A DNA stretch of 64,000 nucleotides from Kingdonia uniflora (taxonomy: Eukaryota; Streptophyta; Magnoliopsida; Ranunculales; Circaeasteraceae): contig JACGCM010001217.1 in assembly GCA_014058105.1 (NCBI GenBank), positions 1,506,556-1,570,555 of the forward strand. Direction: 5' to 3'. The notes beneath the pieces were generated by a model. The model was not told the DNA's origin. It saw only the letters and a program-made list of their open reading frames with translations, and ran no database searches. Every line of letters starts with the position of its first letter. The first letter of the stretch is position 1. Below are positions 53,965 through 64,000 of this stretch, piece by piece. The position numbers and the translations under genes were made by a program.

Positions 53965-56590
53965 TCAATCATTCAAGCTATCATTAGGGCTATCACCTGA
54001 GTTATCAGGCCATACATCACTACGCGAACTTTCCCCACGAAGGCACCGATACATGAACTCTGGCATCCTCCCAGTCATAATTTGTTTTCCTTCTTTAACC
54101 TTACTCTTTGTAAAAACACTAATTTTTGTCATCATGGGATCCAGGTACTCAGATCGTATCAACCGCATCTCAAATTACACACCTTTAGCAACAAGGCGGT
54201 CATATATAGTTTAGCTTTCTGCTTCCAGTCTCTTAAACTCAGACATAAAGAAGGCGAGCATTACCGTCATTTCTCTCTCATGAACATCACCATCATCAAA
54301 TTTTACCTTATAAGGAAGAACAAACTCGGCACGCTTTCCTTTAGCCTCTTTCAGCATAGCTTCCAAACTTCTGTAACGTTCTTCCAGCGCTTATTTTTCA
54401 TTCAACATCGTATCATTACGACCTTCCATTATCGCCATAAATTCATCCATATTTTCCACCAAGCCTATTGATTCTTCTATACGGCCTTTATTATGCTCCC
54501 TCTTTAACACTTCTACCTGAAGACTTATTTTTGTCTTGAAAAAATCTACCTCTAATTTGGTTTTTGCATCACGCAGTTCCCCATTTTCCGATTTATACTC
54601 CAAAATGTCTAACCCCAACGTTTGAAAGTTATGCTCTAAAGCACAGATCGTGATCCAATCCTTATTTATCGCTTCATTCTGTTTAATATGGGCATCTTTT
54701 ATCTTTTTTATAATCATGTTCGCAACATACCACAAAACTTCAAATTTATGAGCACGATCATTTACCTCTTCGATAGCTACTCGCGCACCAAATTTCTTCG
54801 CTTCGTGAGTTTTTATCTAAAATTGCAAGTCTTTCACATTATTTTCTTCCTTATCTAACACCGCCAACAGCTCTGTAATTTTAGTTCACAAGGGTATCAA
54901 TTCGGCCACTTGTTGATTAATTCGTCTCGAAATGTCAAGAATTTTCAAATCTCTTTTCCTTGTAACTTCTTTTAATCCTTCCACCTTTTTCAATTCAGTT
55001 GCTAATTTAGCCTCTGTATATTCTATTTACTCGGTCAGATGAGCAACTGTGATTCGTTCTTCCATTACAATCACTGCCAGGTTTTCATTTAAAATACGTA
55101 AAACTTCACACAAGTTCTCAGCCTCTATAAGTTCACTCTGCAGTAACAATCCACATACACATAACTACTAATTTACATATTCAAACATATTACATATCAC
55201 AGTGAACAAAAGTTTACCCAAGAATATAATATTTGAGTAATATCGATAAATTGATCTATCTATATGGTCATCACAGAGAACATATTTCATTCAACATCAA
55301 AAGCAGTTTACAAAGATCTAATGCACATGCAAGTTCGGTAAGTAACTAAACTAATCTACTTTCGCTTTTTTGAGCTACAAGAGGATTGCCTCTTGTTTCT
55401 CAGACTCTTTGAGTTTTCTACTCGAGCATCTATAGGAGTTACAAATGTCACCACCTCTTGTTGGCATTGCTTCCGCCATGACCGTGGTACTAGACATTCG
55501 ACCTCCTCATCGTCCACCTCTGAGATACTTTCTCTCGGTCTAAGAATGGGTTTTTCAGCAATGTTTTTCTCCTCATCTTTTGTAAACCACATATTTTATG
55601 CTTCTGTGTTCTCCACATCAAAATTCTTCCCACAATCCATTATGAACTTCCAAAATTTGTTCCCTACCCTCGCCAGCTCCCCTCCATAAAAATCAATCAC
55701 ACTTTTTATATGACGTTCATGTTCTGTTTGAGCTGCGATTTTTGCTTGTGATAGATACAGATGCTCCTTCAACTGCATATGTGCCTTGTGCAGATGCTTG
55801 CGTGTTTCTCTTTATATTACACCTAACGCCCTCACAACACCTTCTACCTTCTTTCGAAAAGTTACTTCTTTTGACAATTGGGTGGTTAAAGACATTTCTT
55901 GTACCATATGTTGTATCAACACATCTTGCAACTTTTTTATCTCACCCTCTAACTTCTATTGTACCTCTATTTGTTCTTTCCTTATCCAGAAAACATAATC
56001 CTTATTGCCCTCCGGCTCTACATAAAGCCAAAACCATCAGGTAAAGGTCCTACATCACCCCATATTTTAGAAACATCAGCTCGAGCTGAATATTTTTTTG
56101 CCTCTAAACTATGATGATTACGTGCATCTTGAGCTAAAAACATTACTCGAGCTGGGTCAGGTACTACACCATTTTCCTTCAAAAGCTCTAGATAAACTTC
56201 TTTTAAACCCCGTTCGCTATCTACTTCGACCTCAAAATATAATGTCAGAGCTACTAATAGACTTTCACACCTAGTCTTATCACTCAGGTCGTTAAAATAG
56301 GTCAACTTTTTCGGCTTTCGAACTAACACCCCCCTTTTCCTCTTCCTTTCTTAAAACCTCATCCCTTTCAATTTTTATCTTAACATACCTACACTGGAGA
56401 TCATATAATTCTTTAAAAAAATTCTTCGAGTTAGACTTAAACTGCCTTTTATCATACTCAGTTTTATTTATTACCTATTGAACACAAGTCACCGAATCCC
56501 CCACTCCATTCAACGATCTCTCCAGGTCAAAAATAGTTTTTCTCAACTCCTCTACCTCCTACACAAATTACAAATATTTTGTCATCATAG
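53965..56590 (-). pseudogene. element B antisense gene, downstream coiled-coil part
   Basis: Minus-strand frames: EVEELRKTIFDLERSL (about 56535-56580), KTRCESLLVALTLYFEVEVD and SKIWGDVGPLPDGFGFM (56018-56290); AAQTEHERHIKSVIDFYGGE (55680-55740), RSWRKQCQQEVVTFVTPIDA (about 55430-55490); VANMIIKKIKDAHIKQNEAI and RDAKTKLEVDFFKTKISLQV (54540-54735); ending RCLRGESSRSDVWPDNSGD (53965-54060). Strong heptad patterns. Counterpart of 26934-29590 with the same segment order. No catalytic domain recognised. Confidence 0.6.
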
Positions 56591-56666
56591 GAACATTCAA
56601 GCAGAACATATAAGCAAAAGCGTCTATCAAAGTTAACATTGTTCGAAATATAATAACATAGATTGG

Positions 56667-58660
56667 TTAAAGATTCTTGTTAATCTCTACCTCATATAGA
56701 GGATCCACTTTCTTGTCAGCAGATACAGCTGGTTCAGGTAGTGTAGCATATACATCGGCTGGAGCAATAGCATCAGCCACCACTTCGTCTTCTACATCCA
56801 AAAGAAAGACTATCTTATTATATCTGCCAGTTCGGCCCAACTCTACATTAGCCACACTCAACCTAAAGCTTTAAAAAGATTGGACAAAGCAATCTCTTTC
56901 TACCCGCAATGCATCGCATGCTCGTGACATAACATTATCATGCTCAGACAGCTCTGTATACCACTCTTCAGCAGCCTTTGCATCTTCCACCTTCATCTTT
57001 TTCTCTATCTCGAGCTCAGCTTCGAGCTCCTTCATTCGGGTCGTTTGAGCATCAAGCCTTTGAGTAAGATCTTCAAACTTCTGGCTCTTCTTCCCAATGA
57101 ACTTTGTTACCCCCTTCATCAGCATCGAGAGATGTCCAACACAAAACACACAAGTTCAGAATAACATATCATATTCCAAATACAGCACATCAAAGATTTC
57201 AATACATACCGCAAAAGTATGTTCTTGATAAACCTCATCGAGCTGCTGCGGATTAGCCCCCGCCATTGTGCAGTATTGTTACCCCAGTTCTCTCATCTTG
57301 GCCGCTACCCTCATCCTCGTGCCATTTTCTTTTCGAGGAACTCCTCTCCGCCTCAAAAGGCATAACTTCACTCACCTCCTGCCCCTCCACCACATCTCCA
57401 GCAGCAGGTTTAACGATATCTTTATCTGGGATTACCACCACAGTAGCAGGCGTAGTTCCCAGAGCTTGTTTTCATGACCTCTGCATCATCTGTTATATGT
57501 TTGTATTTTCCAGCACAGACAGAGAAAGACTAGTGACACCATCAACAGATAAACGAGCCTTCTTCTCAGCCATAGCTTAATTCAAGTGAGCTCGCGAAAC
57601 TTTGGGCACTATGGAATCTACCATCTCATCCCTACGGATACCTAGCTCACCAAGTACTTGCCTTAACTCGACTTGTTCATGAGATATGCAGTCGAACAAG
57701 TTTGTATTATCAGGCGCCGAAGTAGGATTAGGACCTGACAAATCAAAAATAGGACAATGCTTAATAGCTCGAAGACATGCTGATAGTTGGTCGAAGTTGA
57801 CAAATGTTACTCGGATTATAATATTTATGGTTCAAGACTAGCACTGGTTTGTCTGGAACCTACATATAGTCGCCCCCTACCCATACAAGGTGGTCATTCT
57901 ATGGTTTGCCCACAGATTCAAAGTCTAAAAAATTTGGCCTTGACGAATCACTATACAGGTAACCACTATTACGACCTTTGACAAACTTCCATTTATAAAA
58001 TTTCAGGATCTCATCTGCATCAAACTGCTTGGCATTCCTTCTCTTTCTATTTATCATTCAGTACCTCGCATACCCTCATCATTTCATACACATTCCCATT
58101 TAGTTGGGCAGAGCAGCACTACAATGCATCCATAACCCCTTTCTGATAGAAGGTCAAAGGAATTCAAAGGCCATAAACGACCTGATTCAGATAACAAAAG
58201 AACCCATCATTCGGGCCTGCAAACCCAACACCATTATAGTACAAATTTCAACATCCTCACTAATCCCTTTATCTTTTTTCCACTTATCCAAATATGAAAC
58301 TTGATAGTATACCGCCTCCTCCCCTTTTCCTGGGACATATACCCTAAACCAGTGACCTTGGTCTGTCATATAGTTTCCCCATTCTCCTTATAATTTCTTT
58401 TTATGTTTTTGAAATTCCTTTCCTATATCTACTCCCTCGGGACATATGAAAAACAGTTTATCTCTCTCTTTTGTATTATCCTTCTCTATAACTTTCTATA
58501 CTTTACTGGATTACCCAACCTTTACACCTACAATAACGTTTATCTTATTTATAGTTTCTTCCATTATATTATAATCGTCCTCCTTCCCCGATAATGATAT
58601 TTCCCCTGAACTTGATGCTACAGCAAATTTACTCATGGGATTTATAGGTTTTCAAAGCAT
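56667..58660 (-). pseudogene. element B antisense gene, gypsy-type transposon-domain-like plus coiled coil
   Basis: Uninterrupted copy of the gene split by the CACTA in A. From ATG 58660 (MLCKPINPMSKFAVASSS): FFICPEGVDIGKEFQ, GEWGNYMTDQGHWFRVYVPG (about 58310-58400), then after frame changes NAKQFDADEILKFY (about 58000-58050), FVKGRNSGYLYSDSSRPNF, DHLVWVGGDYM (about 57870-57905) and VLNHKYYNPSN. The middle has VLGELGIRRDEMVDSIVP, MAEKKARLSVDGVTSLSL and AAGDVVEGQEVSEVMPFEAE. A coiled coil, RMKELEAELEIEKKMKVEDA (about 56985-57045), leads to the end KKVDPLYEVEINKNL at 56667, paralleling EVDPLSKIETRKNI in A. Likely nuclear or structural; role unknown. Confidence 0.65.
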
Positions 58661-59237
58661 ACTAGACCTACAGATACACAAAATATTTTATCATTATCTC
58701 TACGTTACATGTTACACCTTACACGCAGTAAAAATAACCCCACCCATGTTTCTACCCAGTCAACACGTTTATTTTCTAATTTTCTGAAATAATAGATAAT
58801 CATTTTAATTTTCCCTCTTCTTCTCTAAAAAAAGAACTTTCTCTCTCTATAGTCTGTTCATATACCCAACGCTTATGTACTATAGAACATTTTAATCAAT
58901 TACTCAAAATCTTAAAGCCCTACGGTCTCAAGTTTATTCTCCTTAAATCAAAAATGATAAACATACAACATCATATACAGATTGTAGCATACATAAACAA
59001 AACAGAAGAATCAATCACTAACCTGTATTCGAAGAACCACAATCTTCTGCTCTACCCGAATGTTTCATAGAGACCGACCGTTCCTGTCATTTATCCAATA
59101 ATTTTTCTCAACAGATGTAGCCATCCCTAACAAATTACACTTAGAACTCAAGCTTCTCATCTCTACAGAGATATGGTTTACACCACTTTTTTCTCTCTAT
59201 ATAACTGTAGACAATTTATGAGGGAGAGAGATACGAG

Positions 59238-59288
59238 TTTTTATACACGCCCTCGGATTATGAAACGACAGCTCCTTTAGACACGTGT
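59238..59288 (-). promoter_or_regulatory. antisense promoter in element B: G-box and TATA box
   Basis: Minus-strand ACACGTGT (59281-59288) lies upstream of GTATAAAAACTCGTATCTC (TATA about 59239-59247) and a GAGAGGGAG-type leader, as in element A. Better conserved between A and B than the neighbouring non-coding DNA, by eye. Confidence 0.65.
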
Positions 59289-59722
59289 CAGTCACCCCTA
59301 CTGTCTCTACAGGTACATCTTTTCATCTCACAGCTTCATCATGACTTTTGTGATAATGTCTATTGTCATCACGTCTGTCTTTATTGTCTGCTATTAATGA
59401 ATTCTGCCCCTCTTTCCCAAAGAAGTATACATGACAAATCACCTTACTTTTATACTATACCAGGATCGTACGACATTCCTAAAATAGCTTAATATTCAAA
59501 TTCAAAACTATCTACACAGTTGTTAAAATCAAATATTTGTCGTCCATAATATCTGCCACAAAAACAGTAAAACAGAATACTTTATTCTTATTTATTTTAG
59601 TTCGCATCATCAACCTGCCTCGTTCTCCATTTAACAGATTACAAAACTAGAATACTAAAAGCAGATTACTTATTCATTTTTGAACTCTCACAATTCAAAA
59701 TTACAATCACATATAGTTATAT

Positions 59723-60055
59723 TTAAAATAGCCCGGATGATTCACCACATGGTATTATCTCCCCTCCTGCTGTTCTTTTATTTTCTTTAGTAAGCTTGTC
59801 CCGTGCGATCCCTTGAACAGCTTCTTCTCGTAAAGTTGCATCCAACAGCAACTCACGAAGCATATTATACCAGAAAAATCGATCAACCTCTGCAGGCCGA
59901 CCTTCATTATCTAAATCGTTTAATTTCAATAGCCACTGCGGTAGCACAACATCATAAGGCAACTGATGAAAGTATCATTCACAAAGTTCAGTGACCTTGA
60001 TATGGAACCTACCTTCTACTGCATGACGCACACGCTGAGAGTGCGTCCTCACCAT
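59723..60055 (-). pseudogene. element B small antisense ORF
   Basis: About 110 codons from ATG 60055: MVRTHSQRVRHAVEGRFHIK, VTELCE, one stop, YFHQLPYDVVLPQWLLKL, NDLDNEGRPAEVDRFFWYN, LRELLLDATLREEAVQGIA, ending GGEIIPCGESSGLF. Matches 36340-36602 in A. A basic N-terminus followed by an acidic helical region; no known domain. Confidence 0.5.
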
Positions 60056-60059
60056 GGTT

Positions 60060-61708
60060 GCTAACTCTACCTCAACAACACAATTGCCTCTTAATGAAGA
60101 TATAAGACATAACAACCAAGGATTACTACTTTATATAGAAAAAATAAAGATCTCTGAAAATCTAAGTTGCCCTGCAGATTCTGCTGAAAGATATATTGCA
60201 CAAAATTTTGGAAACACAAATATCAGCAAAAGCTAGAAAATATTGTGGCAGGTCATACTTTCCATGTTTTGAAATATCTCCTCAGATTTTATGTACGCAG
60301 ATAAGAAGATAGCAACATACAAATTAAGCACGTCGAGCAGTAGCACCTACAGTTACTTTCATACAGTAAGACATCTTTTAATCAGTTCGAATCAGTAGCA
60401 TGCAGACATTCACATACCATTATAACCACCCAATCATCTTAAACCAATGGTCTACCTAATCTCACCACGCGACCTCTTCCTATTTTCGAACTCCTCTATT
60501 TTTACAAACCTCAACTTCTACCACCCTTTACAGATATACGCACTGAGCTAATTACAGTTCGATTTGTCCAGCAATACCCCATGATAAACTACATATTTAC
60601 CGAATTCAACTTCCTCATACCTACATATTTACAGAATTCTATGTTGGCACAAAAAGCTATACATATAAATTGAGAAGTTCAAAACATAGCGTCAACATGA
60701 TAGAACGAAGACATTTCATTAGTTCAAATATTTTTTACAGATTACTTTGCAGATAATTGATGTTCCAGACAATTTACCGATTACTTTACAAACTACATCA
60801 AGTTATAGTTTAAAACACTTTTCAGCAGCTACCGAGGAAGAAGATGCAAAATTAAAGCAACTTCCAAACTCTGATCCCCTGTATGAATGGGCCAGGAAAC
60901 AGAAGAACTGGAAATTACCGAAAGAGTTACGGCATCGATAGAAGGATCTTCTTCATGGCCAATATCTATGGTCCCAAGAAGTAAAACCTCCTCCACCACA
61001 GTCTCTTCCACCATAATCCCCACCACCCCGCATAACAGAGAAAGAAAAAAGGTCATATTTCTTAGACATGACCTACTCACTAGCAGAGTACAGACGAGAC
61101 TCCCTTGGACGAATGCTTGTCGCTTCATCTTTAGCTGTAATAGCTTCCTCCGCTAGCATCGATAGCCCATTTCGACGCTTTCTCTCTGATATTAGCCGAT
61201 AATAAATATGCACCTACTGGAAATGGTCGTATTCTGCCTCCAACTCCTCCTCATAGGACATCCCGTGAAAGGTAGGGTACACTAGAATTGGCATTGACAA
61301 GTGCAAGGGTTGTGACCAAAATATCTGACGCGGAATTCTTCCATCTTCACTTAAATCCTAGCCTCCCGAGACTGTTGCCTCGTCGTTACCATGTTCTCAA
61401 CACTCAGAAGTTTCTAAATTATAAGAAAGATACAAAAGAAAATTTATGAGGAATACTTGGTTCATCACATAAAAGTCAAAATCCCCTTAAACTACGGTCA
61501 GGATTAAAGCTGACTCTCCAAATTCCTAACATCAGGAGGATTTCCCATGCAGTAAAATTGGCTAGAACCATTGGTTCTAGAAAATTAAAAAGCCACAAAC
61601 AGATATTCATAAAGATGTTTTGGAAATGATTCTCAGGTATTAATTGGAGTATTAAATGAAGCTTCTCAACCAACACCATTAGCCTATAATGTTCACGCAC
61701 TATTGCGT
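60060..61708. other. element B 3' non-coding region
   Basis: Corresponds to 36640-38588 in A. No convincing gene; short plus and minus frames here are not shared as frames with A. Confidence 0.5.
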
Positions 61709-61721
61709 GAGAGGGGGCAGT
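61709..61721 (+). other. polypurine tract of element B
   Basis: GAGAGGGGGCAGT abuts the 3' LTR and the preceding hairpin CACGCA-CTAT-TGCGTG (61694-61709). Confidence 0.75.
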
Positions 61722-62281
61722 TGTAGTAGCTTATTCCGCATCTCAGACTCATGCTTCATTTTCGACCCATCATATGACCACTCGACCTTATCAACATAAC
61801 ATATGGCACTATTGAAGATACATTACAGTTGCAGAGTTCTAGTCATCATTTTCGACCTCTACATCAGCAGTTCGAGTTAAAAAAACATACCGTCATCAAT
61901 AAATCATTACAAAACATTAGATCAGACCGTTACACAGTCCGTTCAAAGATTATCAAATATGCATTGTAATATCCGCCATTAAGGATAATAATGTCATCAC
62001 ACGGTCATATTATAAGACCTATAAATTGGACCAGAGAATCCCATGGAGGATGGAGGGATGGCTCACTTAAACTCTATACTAAATACTCAGAGCATCTCTC
62101 TGATGATCTAGCAGCTATCAATAAACTTACTTTTTTTCTAAATCCTCAAGAGGTCGGGGTTTTTAACCTATTCAAAGGTTTCTACGCTAAACTTTGTACT
62201 AGTATTCTTCCATTATTCATCTAGACACTCTGATATCCTTGGTGTAAAGCCTAAGTTTGAAATACAAAATTAGTTTATATA
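61722..62281 (+). repeat. 3' LTR of element B
   Basis: TGTAGTAGCTTATTCC to about TTTATATA; CCTATAAATTGGACC (about 62018) is the TATA region. The right end is degraded and placed by alignment to the 5' LTR and the atacc/gtacc flanks. Confidence 0.85.
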
Positions 62282-63070
62282 ATACCATACGCTCATTAAC
62301 AATCATATGTGAAAGGGTGTGTGGGAATGCTTTTATACATATTGACATTATGGTAAAGTCTCGAACTGATGAATTATGCATGCACAACCATAGACAAAGT
62401 TGTACCGCCTATAGTCCTCATGATGTATTTCACTTGTTTCTTCAAGGAGTCTAATGAAATCTTCATACGATGTGTGTGCTCTTAGTGTGGTAAGTTTTGT
62501 ACTTCCTCTAATATACTAACGATTGATCCCATCTTTGGAGGTATGATATCCCCCTCAAAATAAACAATGGTATAAAGCTCAACTCCATCCCTCCCTGAAA
62601 AAAATGACATAAATAACATTTTCGGTGATAAAGTAGCCGAAAATAAATGATAAAAATAAGCAATACAAATGATAAAGTATCTTAGACAAATGATATAAAG
62701 CTCAACTTCAGCTATCCCTCAAACAAATATAGGCATCCCTGAAACAAATGATATAAATGAACAATTCTGATGATAAGCAGCAAAAATAAATGATAAAAAT
62801 GACACAATACAATAATTAAGTAGCAGAAGACAAATGATAAAGTATCAAAAGACAAATGATTAAGTACTTATTGATAACAATGTATATCATCTTGCATAGC
62901 ATCTTTTTTAAAGATAAATGAGACGAATCATGATGGCGGATACAAGTTAGAGATGATGGCATAGATACAAAGTTAGAGATATTTACTTTAATGGTTAGAG
63001 AGACGATAACAACGATCTTAACACGAGAATAACCTAGGATAATAGCGATCTTTTTCACCTCAATCACCTC
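62282..63070 (-). pseudogene. MULE transposase, N-terminal part (upstream half)
   Basis: Minus-strand text VELYTIVYFEGDIIPPKMGS, IVSILEEVQNLPH, MKISLDSLKKQVKY (about 62430-62590) matches the N-terminal region that precedes the DNA-binding domain in MuDR-like plant transposases. It leads directly to the left edge at 62282, across element B from the repeat-rich segment ending at 46307. A further frame at 62816-63067 (MIEVKKIAIILGYSRVKIVV) may be the first exon; the gap between them is filled with CAAATGATAAA words, consistent with an intron. Confidence 0.7.
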
Positions 63071-64000
63071 TGTGTGAGGACTTCAGTGAATGCACAACAT
63101 GGCTAGAACTTGGTACATCAAGGATAACAGTAAATCAAGGAGAATCTATTTGATTTTTGTAGAAACTTTGGTTGTAAATAAATAAGAAGAATAAGAACAT
63201 TTGATTTTTAAGGTTGGTAGTTTATTTATTTTGGGGGTGAATCTTCCCTCTAATACTAAGCAGATTAACTACTCATTAACATTTTTAATGTACACATATC
63301 AAAAAACTGTGTCATTTGTCCATAACCTTTGTCATTTGCAGAAAACTTTATCTTTGTGTTTCCAGAACTTTGTCATTTTTTAGTAATCCTTTGTCATTGT
63401 TCAGGAATCTTCTCACTTGAAACTGTAGCTGATTAGACTACTCATCAACATTTATGTTAAAGAATAGGGTATAGGTAGGACTAGTATCTATTTGATAATT
63501 TTAGTATCGATTTTGGAATCGCCTTACCCAAGTATTGATTTTTGAAAGTTGGCATCTTTTAGTATTTAAAATCCTAATTTCTGTAGTTTTTAATCAATAT
63601 CTAAACCCAAACAAATAAAAGAGGTGTTTAGAAAAAGATAAAAATAAAAACATCTCTTCAATTTCTTTATCTCATCTTCGTCATTTTAAATCCTTGAAAG
63701 TTGAGACCCAAGATAAGGATTATTAAAGGGAGACCCAAAATGGTGAGCATAAGATTTTATTAGAGGAGAGACCCAGATAAAGACTCAAGGTAAGGTGTTA
63801 GAGATAGTGGAGTAGCTTTTGGAAAATGGAGAAGCTTATGGTGAGAAGAATGGGGGTTGTTTGAAATGAGATTATCCATTTTGTTGTGGTTGAAAAGAGT
63901 TTTCTCTCTCTGCAATTATTACTACTCTTCCTCTCTCCACAATTTTTTTTTTTTTTAAAGAGGGTGTTTGTTCAAGAAAAGTAACCTTGGTTAAATTAAA
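63071..64000. other. no recognised gene; probable 5' non-coding end of the MULE
   Basis: Inverted motif copies TTTGTCATTTG at 63300-63400. A direct duplicate of AGCNGATTA...ACTACTCAT(T/C)AACATTT occurs at about 63260 and 63430. Poly(T) tract at 63946-63956. The MULE terminal inverted repeat could not be located. Confidence 0.4.

Larger units (their letters stand above)
46308..62281 (+). mobile_element. Tat-lineage Ty3/gypsy retrotransposon (element B), about 16 kb
   Basis: LTRs at 46308-46874 and 61722-62281. Flanks gtacc (46303-46307) and atacc (62282-62286) match at 4 of 5 positions. Gene order is the same as element A: PBS, gag, PR, RT, RNase H, second RNase H, integrase, minisatellite, antisense module, polypurine tract, LTR. 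It is inserted in the MULE transposase gene, whose halves flank it. A LINE fragment lies in gag. All frames are damaged. Confidence 0.92.

Noticed and set aside
54082..54471. 129-codon plus-strand Phe/His-rich frame in element B
   Set aside because: Reverse complement of a coiled-coil coding region; composition explains the frame.
1..64000. tRNA or rRNA genes
   Set aside because: None seen by eye; the tRNA-like matches are retrotransposon primer-binding sites only.

Overview
The window is AT-rich nuclear DNA from a flowering plant, most likely a eudicot. The evidence is plant-type LTR retrotransposons (Ty1/copia and Tat-lineage Ty3/gypsy), a plant Helitron, a MuDR-type MULE, a CACTA element, a MITE, a LINE, and broken copies of plant genes (GRAS, BAHD acyltransferase, PPR, tRNase Z). 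The species cannot be named from the sequence. No gene here is clearly intact. Almost everything is transposon or pseudogene, much of it nested.

Layout. 1-1.96 kb: gag of a Tat-like gypsy element on the minus strand, cut by the window edge. 2.4-3.0 kb: N-terminal GRAS fragment. 3.8-12.6 kb: one decayed plus-strand Helitron Rep/helicase gene, split by a long-TIR DNA element (4565-6041), a reversed solo LTR (7737-8517) and a truncated copia element (about 9556-11842), and ended by a copia element with both LTRs (12635-17853). 17.9-20.1 kb: a short tandem repeat and unassigned DNA.

20112-39187 is a Tat-lineage gypsy element ('element A') with two 586-bp LTRs and a perfect 5-bp target duplication. 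It carries gag, protease, RT, two RNase H domains and integrase, then 12 kb holding a minisatellite and a conserved antisense gene module. A 3.4-kb CACTA element (31083-34497) sits inside the antisense gene and carries genomic pieces of a PPR gene and a tRNase Z gene. 39.7-41.3 kb is a BAHD acyltransferase pseudogene with a MITE in its first exon.

43.4-46.3 kb and 62.3-63.1 kb are two halves of one minus-strand MULE transposase gene, split by a second Tat element ('element B', 46308-62281). B has the same layout as A, including the antisense module, and carries a LINE fragment in gag.

Most interesting points: (1) the antisense module, with its own plant-like promoter (ACACGTGT plus TATA box), kept in both A and B; (2) the Pack-CACTA with captured tRNase Z and PPR segments, whose empty site is visible in B; (3) a short CAAATGAYAAA-like motif repeated through the non-coding parts of the MULE; (4) a MITE whose removal restores the BAHD reading frame locally. 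Boundaries given as round numbers are approximate.
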